The notes under the pieces: generated by a model
The model's database searches: none
What the model saw: the letters and a program-made list of their open reading frames with translations, nothing else
What the model was told of the DNA's origin: nothing
Translations under genes and position numbers: made by a program
Shown: positions 1 to 5,464 of the stretch, piece after piece
Layout: every line of letters begins with the position of its first letter
Numbering within the stretch: the first letter of the stretch is position 1
NCBI GenBank assembly: GCA_023412995.1
Contig: JAEZQS010000155.1
Span: 1 to 9,236 of the forward strand
Direction: 5' to 3'
Length of the DNA stretch: 9,236 bases
DNA from: Pseudomonadota bacterium
GTDB lineage: Bacteria > Pseudomonadota > Gammaproteobacteria > Xanthomonadales > Rhodanobacteraceae

Positions 1-39
1 GGCGCTGACGCCTGCCGCGCACGCTTGCGTCCGCGCGAC

Positions 40-45
40 GATAAT
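40..45 (+). promoter_or_regulatory. -10 box (GATAAT) of a probable leaderless promoter
   Basis: GATAAT matches the sigma-70 -10 consensus at five of six positions and ends six bases before the ATG at 52. Transcription would therefore start at or within a base or two of the A of the start codon. No Shine-Dalgarno sequence at useful spacing lies upstream of that ATG, which fits a leaderless message. No convincing -35 box is present 16-18 bases upstream, so the site rests on the -10 alone. Confidence 0.5.
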
Positions 46-51
46 GGGGCG

Positions 52-1653
52 ATGAGCGGCACTTCCTGCGACGCGATCCTGATCGGCGGCGGCCATAACG
101 GCCTCGCCTGCGCGGCCTACCTCGCCCGGGCGGGGCTGAAGGTCACCGTGCTGGAGCGCCGCGGCGTGCTGGGCGGCGCGGCCGTCACGGAGGAATTCCA
201 GCCCGGCTTCCGCAATTCGGTCGCGGCGTACACGGTGTCGCTGCTGCAGCCGAAGGTGATTGCCGACCTCGACCTCGCCCGGCACGGGCTGCGCATCGTG
301 CCGCGTCGGCTCAACAACTTCCTGCCGCTGCCGGATGACCGCTACCTGCTCACGGGTGGCGGACGCACGCAGGCGGAGGTGGCGAAGTTTTCGGTCCGCG
401 ATGCCGGGCGCCTGCCCGAGTACGAGCGGCGCCTGGACGCGATAGCCGACGTGCTGCGCGCACTGGCATTGCAGCCGCCGCCCAACGTCACCGGGGCCGG
501 CTGGCTGGCGGCGCTGCCCGAGCTGCTGCGCGCCGGCCGCACCGGGCGGCAGCTCGCCGCCCTGGACGCGACGCTGCGCACCGACCTGCTCGACCTCTTC
601 GCGGTGTCGGCCGCCGAGTACCTCGACCGCTTCTTCGAAAGCGAACCGATCAAGGCGGTGTTCGGTTTCGACGGCGTGGTCGGCAACTACGCCAGCCCGT
701 ACACCCCTGGCAGCGCCTATGTGCTGCTGCACCACGTGTTCGGCGAGGTCAACGGCGTCAAGGGTGCCTGGGGCCACGCCATCGGCGGCATGGGCGCGGT
801 CACGCAGGCGATGGCGAAATCCGCCGCCGCCGCGGGCGCGACCCTGCGCACCGGATGCGGCGTGCGCGAGGTCCTCGTCGAGGGTGGCCGCGCCGTCGGC
901 GTGGTCACCGAGGCGGGCGAGGCGCTGCGCGCCCGGGCCGTCGTCGCCAACACCAACCCGAAGCTCCTGTACGAACGCCTGCTGGATCCCGCCGTGGTGC
1001 CGGCGCCGACGCGCGAGCGGATGGCGAACTGGCGCTGCGGCTCGGGCACGTTCCGCATGAACGTGGCGCTGTCGGAACTGCCGCGTTTCTGCGCGCTGCC
1101 CGAACCGGGCGACCACCTGACGGCGGGCATCATCCTCGCTCCCAGCCTCGCCTACATGGACCAGGCCTACCTGGACGCGCGCGCGCAGGGCTGGTCGAAG
1201 CAGCCGATCGTGGAACTGCTGATCCCCTCGATGCTGGATGACTCGCTGGCGCCGCCGGGACGCCATGTCGCGAGCCTCTTCTGCCAGCACGTCGCGCCGG
1301 AGCTGCCCGACGGCCGTTCGTGGGACGACCATCGCGACGAGGTCGCCGACCTCATGATCGACACGGTCGATGCGTGGGCGCCGGGCTTCAAGGCGTCGGT
1401 GCTGGGCCGGCAGGTGAAATCACCGCTCGACCTGGAGCGCGATTTCGGCCTGCTCGGCGGCGACATCTTCCACGGCGCGCTCAGCCTCAACCAGCTGTTC
1501 AGCGCGCGCCCGATGCTGGGGCAGGCGGCGTATCGCGGCGCGATCCCGGGCCTCTACCTGTGCGGGGCCGGCACCCATCCCGGTGGTGGCGTGACGGGCG
1601 CGCCGGGCCACAATGCGGCGCGCGTGGTCGCGCGCGACCTGCGCCGGGCCTGA
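52..1653 (+). CDS. FAD-dependent oxidoreductase, PYROXD2 / phytoene dehydrogenase-related family (COG1233)
   Basis: A 533-residue flavoprotein. The N-terminus carries the Rossmann dinucleotide-binding fold: GGGHNG at residues 12-17 follows a beta strand, and E35 at the end of the second strand is the expected ribose-binding acid of FAD. The middle contains GGMGAVTQAMA (about 245-255). The C-terminus has the second FAD motif, GLYLCGAGTHPGGG (500-513) followed by APGHNAA, as in PYROXD2-type proteins. Length is normal for the family. Members resemble carotenoid desaturases (crtI), but no other carotenoid gene is present, so the substrate is unknown and a crtI name would be unjustified. I chose the ATG at 52 over an in-frame TTG at 25 because the flavin fold begins directly after it and a -10 box lies at 40-45, which would put the TTG upstream of the transcript. 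It converges on the cold shock gene, 66 bases away. Confidence 0.88.
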   Translation: MSGTSCDAILIGGGHNGLACAAYLARAGLKVTVLERRGVLGGAAVTEEFQPGFRNSVAAYTVSLLQPKVIADLDLARHGLRIVPRRLNNFLPLPDDRYLLTGGGRTQAEVAKFSVRDAGRLPEYERRLDAIADVLRALALQPPPNVTGAGWLAALPELLRAGRTGRQLAALDATLRTDLLDLFAVSAAEYLDRFFESEPIKAVFGFDGVVGNYASPYTPGSAYVLLHHVFGEVNGVKGAWGHAIGGMGAVTQAMAKSAAAAGATLRTGCGVREVLVEGGRAVGVVTEAGEALRARAVVANTNPKLLYERLLDPAVVPAPTRERMANWRCGSGTFRMNVALSELPRFCALPEPGDHLTAGIILAPSLAYMDQAYLDARAQGWSKQPIVELLIPSMLDDSLAPPGRHVASLFCQHVAPELPDGRSWDDHRDEVADLMIDTVDAWAPGFKASVLGRQVKSPLDLERDFGLLGGDIFHGALSLNQLFSARPMLGQAAYRGAIPGLYLCGAGTHPGGGVTGAPGHNAARVVARDLRRA

Positions 1654-1664
1654 CGCCGCTCATG

Positions 1665-1696
1665 AAAAAGGCCCAGGGCGTCGCCGCCCGGGGCCT
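1665..1696 (-). terminator. Rho-independent terminator of the cold shock gene
   Basis: Read on the minus strand, a 12-pair stem (six pairs, one C/T mismatch, five pairs; 1669-1696) closes on a GCGA tetraloop of the GNRA type. It is followed at once by four T residues (1668-1665). It begins 23 bases after the cold shock stop codon. On the plus strand the same stem is followed by CTATTC rather than a T-run, so it is mainly a minus-strand terminator, although it could partly slow transcripts from the oxidoreductase gene. Confidence 0.9.
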
Positions 1697-1719
1697 CTAT
1701 TCACGCAATGCGCGATGGC

Positions 1720-1929
1720 TTACGCCATCTGCACTTCGTCAGCCTGCATGCCCTTCTGGCCCTGCACGGCGACGAAGCTGACGCGCTGGCCCTCGGCCAG
1801 GCTCTTGAACCCCGTTCCCTGGATGGAACGGAAGTGCACGAACAGGTCGGGGCCGCTCTCCGGCGTGATGAACCCGAAACCCTTCGCATCGTTGAACCAC
1901 TTGACGGTACCGTTCTGGCGATTCGCCAT
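1720..1929 (-). CDS. cspA: CspA-family cold shock protein
   Basis: A 69-residue single cold shock domain, the standard length for the family. It is a cytoplasmic nucleic-acid-binding beta barrel that melts RNA structure. The RNP1 motif KGFGFI is at residues 16-21 and RNP2 LFVHF at 29-33; W11, F18, F20, F30, H32 and F33 are the usual aromatic and base-stacking positions. The sequence has FVHFRSI where many homologues have FVHFSAI. The ATG at 1929 is chosen because a Shine-Dalgarno AGGAG (minus strand, 1938-1942) lies eight bases upstream and because family proteins begin at this point; the upstream in-frame extension is leader RNA. It has its own promoter and terminator, so it is monocistronic. 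Bacteria usually carry several csp paralogues, so the symbol denotes the family, and cold induction is inferred from the long leader rather than shown. Confidence 0.95.
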   Translation of the reverse strand: MANRQNGTVKWFNDAKGFGFITPESGPDLFVHFRSIQGTGFKSLAEGQRVSFVAVQGQKGMQADEVQMA

Positions 1930-2088
1930 GACTTTGACTCCTGCAAAACTCGAACAAGGAAATTCGCGGCCGAGGGACATCCCGGGCCGAGACTGAGGTT
2001 GGCAAGGAGAAAGCGAGATGAGGCGATGAAGCGATCGGAGATCGGCGCATCGGGCCACGATTCACAGTGACCCTGGCAAACACACAGT
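1930..2088 (-). promoter_or_regulatory. Long structured 5' leader of the cold shock mRNA
   Basis: Transcription from the promoter at 2095-2123 would start near 2088 and leave about 159 untranslated bases. Long leaders that refold with temperature are known for cspA of E. coli. Within it, 1967-1989 can form a hairpin: CGGCC/GGCCG outer stem, GGG/CCC inner stem and a four-base loop, placed about 40 bases before the start codon. A CU-rich stretch of roughly 30 bases precedes it. I could not find the E. coli cold-box sequence. The leader length is inferred from the promoter call; thermosensing is inference. Confidence 0.55.
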
Positions 2089-2094
2089 CGGACG

Positions 2095-2123
2095 AGCATA
2101 CGCGGCGCGGCGGTGGATGGCAA
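2095..2123 (-). promoter_or_regulatory. Sigma-70 promoter of the cold shock gene
   Basis: On the minus strand TTGCCA (2118-2123; five of six matches to TTGACA) is separated by exactly 17 bases from TATGCT (2095-2100; four of six matches to TATAAT). This is the best two-box promoter in the window. The nearest gene on this strand is the cold shock gene. Confidence 0.7.
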
Positions 2124-2294
2124 GGGATGGTGCGACGTGCGGGCCGGAATATCGTTCCTTGCTGCCACGCGGGCGCTGCCGTCGCGCCGGGGCTGAATCG
2201 CTGTGCGCAGCGCGACCTCGCGGCGGCGACGGCGACGCCGTCATGGCCTTTGCAGCGCGCCGAGACGACGATCGTCCTCCTGCGAGCGCTGCGT
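2124..2294. other. Intergenic region with three short inverted repeats
   Basis: This stretch separates the divergent cold shock promoter and the promoter of the secreted protein. No gene is supported; the overlapping open frames have no family resemblance. Three short symmetric sites are visible: GGAA-N5-TTCC at 2146-2158 (23 bases upstream of the cold shock -35 box), GACGGC-N3-GCCGTC at 2228-2242, and the 10-bp palindrome GACGATCGTC at 2267-2276 (about 20 bases upstream of the -35-like box of the 2355 gene). They could be operators, but in DNA this GC-rich short palindromes also arise by chance. Confidence 0.3.
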
Positions 2295-2324
2295 GCGACA
2301 AGATGCCGCACCCTGTGCTAGCGT
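2295..2324 (+). promoter_or_regulatory. Extended -10 promoter of the secreted protein gene
   Basis: TGC followed by TAGCGT (-10 at 2319-2324) forms an extended -10 element. GCGACA at 2295-2300 matches TTGACA at four of six positions with an 18-base spacer. Transcription would start near 2331, leaving a leader of about 24 bases that includes GGGGA (2342-2346), eight bases before the ATG at 2355. Confidence 0.45.
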
Positions 2325-2354
2325 CGCGATCTTTTCCGCCTGGGGATTACGCCA

Positions 2355-4787
2355 ATGGGCCTGCACGCCACCCTTGCCGCGCTCGCGCTTGCGCTGGTTC
2401 CACTGCCGGCCCTCGCCACGCCCGAGGTGCCGCGCCACGCCAGCCCCTGCATCGACGGCATGGCCGAAGGCCACGCCTGCCACAACGTCGACCTGCTGGC
2501 ACACCTGGACCTCGCCGCGCTCGGCACCACCAGCGGCGGCAACGCTAACGACATGTGGGGCTGGACCGATCCGCAGTCGGGCAAGGAATACGCCCTCGTC
2601 GGCATCGACAACGGCACCGCCTTCATCGACATCTCCGACTCCGAACACCCGCTGCGCCTGGGCAACCTGCCGACCCACAGCGTCAATTCGCTCTGGCGCG
2701 ACATCAAGGTCTACGGCCACTACGCCTACGTCGTCTCCGAAGCCGCCGACCACGGCCTGCAGGTGTTCGACCTCGAGCGGCTGCGCGACGTGGCCAACCC
2801 GCCGGAGGTGTTCAGCGAGGACGCCTGGTACGGCAACTTCGGCCGCGCGCACAACATCGTCATCAACGAGCAGTCCGGCTTCGCCTATGCGGTGGGATCG
2901 CGCCAGGGCGCGCAACAGTGCAACGCCGGCCTGCACATGATCGACATCCACGATCCGCTGAAGCCGGTGTTCGCCGGCTGCTTCGGCGCCGACGGCTACA
3001 CGCACGATGCGCAGTGCATCATCTACGACGGCCCGGACGCCGATTACACCGGCCACGAGGTCTGCTTCGCAGCCAACGAGGACACCCTCACCATCGTCGA
3101 CGTCACCGACAAGTCCGCGCCGCAGCAGGTTTCCCGCGTCGATTACGCCGGCTTCGGCTACACGCACCAGGCCTGGCTGACGGAAGACCGCCGCCACCTG
3201 CTGCTCGACGACGAACTGGACGAGATCAACAACGGCGGCCCGACGCGCACCTACGTGTGGGACGTGCAGGACCTCGACCTTCCGGTCCTCCAGTTCACCT
3301 ACAACGGCCAGACCGGGTCGAGCGACCACAACCTCTACATCGTGGGCAACTACGCCTACGAGTCGGACTACAACAGCGGCCTGCGCATCCTCGATCTCTC
3401 CGGCATCGACGGCGGCAGCCTCAGCGAGGCGGCGTTCTTCGACACCTACCCGGCCAACGACAGCCCGGGCTTCGACGGCACGTGGAGCAACTACCCGTGG
3501 TACGCCAGCGGCGTCGTCGGCGTCAGCGACATCACCAGCGGCTTCTACCTGCTGCAGCCCAACCTGTGCAGGGCGCCGGAACCGGCCACCGCGATCACCG
3601 CCGTGCCGAACGGCGACCATCGCATCGACCTCACCTGGCAAGCCAGCGCGACGCCGGGCGCCACCTACGCCGTGGACCGCACCCTTGGCGGCTGCGCCGG
3701 CAGTGCCACCGAAACCATTGCCAGCGGGCTGCTGATGCCGCAGTTCAGCGACCTCTCGGCCTCCGGCCAGGTGACCTACGGCTACCGCGTCCGCGCGGTG
3801 GCCGAATCGGGGCAGTGCGCGGCGGCCGCCAGCGCCTGCGTCGAGGCGCAGACGACCGGCAGCTGCACGGCGCCGCCGGTATTTGCCGGCATCGTGTCCG
3901 CGGCCTCGGCCGGCACCTCCTCGTGCGCCATCCAGCTCAATTGGCCGGCGGCGCAGTCGATGTGCGGCAATGCCGCCGATTACCGCGTCTATCGTTCGAC
4001 CGACGCGGGCTTCACGCCCGGGCCGGCAAACCTGCTGGCCGGCGGCATCGGCACGCTCGGCTGGCTCGATGCGACCACGGCGCCGGCCACCGACTACACC
4101 TACGTCGTGCACGCAGCCGACAGCGGCAACGGCAGCGAGGAAGGCAACACCGTGCGCCTCACCGCGCGCGCGGCCGGCCCGCTGGCGGACGGCGACTGGT
4201 TCAGCGGCGCCGAGGTGGGTGAACCGATCCTCGGCGCCTTCATCTCGGGCACGGGGCCGGGGCCGCGGCACGTGGCGTGGGAAATCGTCGACGGCGTCGC
4301 GCACAGCGGCACGCGCAGCTACTGGTCCGGTTACAACAACCAGGAATGCCTGCACATCGACACCCCGCCGATCACGCTTTCCAAGGACGCCAGCCCGACG
4401 CTCGCGTTCTGGACGCGCTTCGGCATCGAATCCGGCTGGGACGGCGGCCTCGTGCAGGTGTCGTCCGATGACGGCGCGAGCTGGCAGACCATCACGCCCG
4501 CGGGCGGCTATCCCGGCGTGATCGACAACGGCGGCGCCAACAACAACGCCTGCGATTTCGCCGAAGGCACCGGCGTGTTCACCGGCACCGACCTCGACTG
4601 GAGCGAGTACCAGTTCGACCTCGCCGGCCACGAGGGCCAGAGGGTCACGGTGCGCTGGGTGTTCGGCACCGACACCGCGCAGACCGCACAGGGCTGGTGG
4701 ATCGATGACGTCACGCTGACCCATGCCCAGGTGCCGGGACAGTGCACCGCGCCGATCGACGAGGTGTTTGCCGACGGCTTCGAATGA
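2355..4787 (+). CDS. Secreted choice-of-anchor B family protein with FnIII-like domains and a C-terminal DGFE tail
   Basis: An 810-residue exported protein. Residues 1-21 are a hydrophobic signal peptide with a likely cut after PALA; its n-region has no Lys or Arg. Residues 22-403 match the choice-of-anchor B domain (LVIVD-type repeats, probably propeller-like): NDMWGW (65-70), WRDIKVY (114-120), YTHDAQC (215-221), NEDTLTIVDVTDK (241-253), YVWDV (300-304) and TWSNYPW (376-382). Two fibronectin-III-like modules follow (about 407-499 and 504-604), then a beta-sandwich-like region (about 611-791) with WWIDDVTL at 781-788. The last nine residues are DEVFADGFE. Many cysteines suggest disulfides outside the cytoplasm. 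The family's biochemical role is unknown to me; surface or extracellular display is an inference. The start at 2355 is the only usable one, because a TAG lies in frame at 2319. No partner gene flanks it. Confidence 0.88.
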   Translation: MGLHATLAALALALVPLPALATPEVPRHASPCIDGMAEGHACHNVDLLAHLDLAALGTTSGGNANDMWGWTDPQSGKEYALVGIDNGTAFIDISDSEHPLRLGNLPTHSVNSLWRDIKVYGHYAYVVSEAADHGLQVFDLERLRDVANPPEVFSEDAWYGNFGRAHNIVINEQSGFAYAVGSRQGAQQCNAGLHMIDIHDPLKPVFAGCFGADGYTHDAQCIIYDGPDADYTGHEVCFAANEDTLTIVDVTDKSAPQQVSRVDYAGFGYTHQAWLTEDRRHLLLDDELDEINNGGPTRTYVWDVQDLDLPVLQFTYNGQTGSSDHNLYIVGNYAYESDYNSGLRILDLSGIDGGSLSEAAFFDTYPANDSPGFDGTWSNYPWYASGVVGVSDITSGFYLLQPNLCRAPEPATAITAVPNGDHRIDLTWQASATPGATYAVDRTLGGCAGSATETIASGLLMPQFSDLSASGQVTYGYRVRAVAESGQCAAAASACVEAQTTGSCTAPPVFAGIVSAASAGTSSCAIQLNWPAAQSMCGNAADYRVYRSTDAGFTPGPANLLAGGIGTLGWLDATTAPATDYTYVVHAADSGNGSEEGNTVRLTARAAGPLADGDWFSGAEVGEPILGAFISGTGPGPRHVAWEIVDGVAHSGTRSYWSGYNNQECLHIDTPPITLSKDASPTLAFWTRFGIESGWDGGLVQVSSDDGASWQTITPAGGYPGVIDNGGANNNACDFAEGTGVFTGTDLDWSEYQFDLAGHEGQRVTVRWVFGTDTAQTAQGWWIDDVTLTHAQVPGQCTAPIDEVFADGFE

Positions 4788-4845
4788 GGCAGGGGCGCGG
4801 GGCTGAACCCAGGGCGGGCCGTTACGGGGCAACGTCGTGGCTGCC

Positions 4846-4881
4846 CACGGCCGTCGCCCCGGCGAACGCCGGGGCCCCGTG
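4846..4881. repeat. Palindromic REP-like intergenic repeat
   Basis: GCCCCGGC (4856-4863) and GCCGGGGC (4868-4875) are a perfect 8-bp inverted repeat around a GAAC loop. CACGG (4846-4850) and CCGTG (4877-4881) add weaker outer arms. The core resembles the dispersed 'CCGGCGAACGCCGG' palindromes that I recall as common between genes in Xanthomonadaceae. Only one copy is in this window, so repetition cannot be shown here. There is no T-run, so it is not a standard intrinsic terminator, though it lies 68 bases after the stop of the secreted protein gene. Apart from this and the promoter at 5003-5011, I see nothing in 4788-5037. Confidence 0.45.
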
Positions 4882-5002
4882 CCTCGCAAACGCGAACCGG
4901 CCCAGGGCGGCGGGTTTCGGCGCTCGCCGGAACGGGGGATGTTGCGCGTGGCATGCGGGCATCTTCCTCGCCCTCACCCCTCGCTGGCCCCCGGCGGGCG
5001 CC

Positions 5003-5011
5003 TGCTAGACT
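5003..5011 (+). promoter_or_regulatory. Extended -10 promoter (TGC-TAGACT)
   Basis: TGC followed by TAGACT places a -10 hexamer at 5006-5011 with an extended TG motif. No good -35 box is visible. Transcription would start near 5018, leaving a 20-base leader that contains GAGGGA (5027-5032) five bases before the ATG at 5038. An imperfect 17-bp palindrome at 4986-5002 covers the spacer directly upstream of the -10 and could bind a regulator. Confidence 0.5.
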
Positions 5012-5037
5012 CCCAGCAAACCGTTCGAGGGACTGTA

Positions 5038-5388
5038 ATGGGCACCGTGCAACGCTACATGTTTTCGATCGACGACCTGGTGAAGGCGCGCGGCGAATCG
5101 GAGGAACTCTCCTTCCAGGGTGGCTCGCCCGACTCCTTCGCGGCGCTGTTGCAGTCCGCGCTGCGCGAGCCCGGACTCTGGCGCCGCTGGCGCGCGATGC
5201 AACCCGACCCGGAGGCGGTTGACCCGGCACTGGGCGTGAGCGATCCGGCCGCCGTCGTCGAGGCGCACCAGTCCGACGTGCACGTGAGCGTGGAAGTGCG
5301 CAGTTCGCTGCCGCACGCCATCATCAAGCACCGCCTGACGCTCCTGATCGGCAAGCACTGGACCCTGCGCGACGTCAGCAACGCGTAG
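5038..5388 (+). CDS. Conserved-looking hypothetical protein, 116 residues
   Basis: I do not recognise a named domain. The protein is soluble, with no signal peptide or membrane segment. It opens with MGTVQRYMFSIDDLVKARG and continues through a helix-prone stretch (about 32-54) with WRRWRAM at 48-54. A Pro/Asp-rich linker follows (55-70). The C-terminal part looks like alternating strands and a basic helix, VHVSVEVRSSLPHAIIKHRL (about 81-100) and LLIGKHWTLRDV (102-113). A matching C-terminus seems familiar to me from Xanthomonadaceae proteins of unknown function, but I cannot confirm this. It is supported as a real gene by an extended -10 promoter (5003-5011), a GAGGGA ribosome-binding site and an ATG at matching distances. 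I rejected an in-frame start at 4837 because it lies upstream of the promoter and runs through the palindromic repeat. It appears monocistronic and converges with the next gene. Confidence 0.7.
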   Translation: MGTVQRYMFSIDDLVKARGESEELSFQGGSPDSFAALLQSALREPGLWRRWRAMQPDPEAVDPALGVSDPAAVVEAHQSDVHVSVEVRSSLPHAIIKHRLTLLIGKHWTLRDVSNA

Positions 5389-5394
5389 ATCCGA

Positions 5395-5421
5395 CGGCCG
5401 CAGGCCGCCCGGCACCGGTGC
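5395..5421. terminator. Stem-loops between convergent genes, possible weak bidirectional terminator
   Basis: The 76-base gap between the converging genes holds CGGCC-GCA-GGCCG (5395-5407) and the 10-bp palindrome GCACCGGTGC (5412-5421). Neither is followed by a T-run on either strand, so they are not classical intrinsic terminators. Their place between two converging stop codons is the main argument for a role in ending transcription. Confidence 0.3.
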
Positions 5422-5464
5422 TTCCTGGCCTCACGGATTGCCGGCGCCGCCCTGCGCGTGCGGC

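Noticed and set aside
25..51. Upstream TTG start adding nine residues to the oxidoreductase
   Set aside because: It lies upstream of the -10 box and has no ribosome-binding site; the flavin-binding fold starts naturally after the ATG at 52.
52..1653. Naming the oxidoreductase crtI (phytoene desaturase)
   Set aside because: The C-terminal motif and overall sequence fit the PYROXD2-like branch, and no carotenoid gene is nearby.
2241..4889. An 882-codon open frame on the minus strand opposite the secreted protein gene
   Set aside because: It has Arg/Gly/Ala/Val-rich low-complexity translation with no recognisable motif, while the plus-strand frame has a signal peptide and a conserved domain. 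GC-rich third positions remove stop codons from the opposite frame.
4837..5037. Long N-terminal extension of the 116-residue protein
   Set aside because: It reads through the palindromic repeat and the promoter, and a good ribosome-binding site marks the ATG at 5038.
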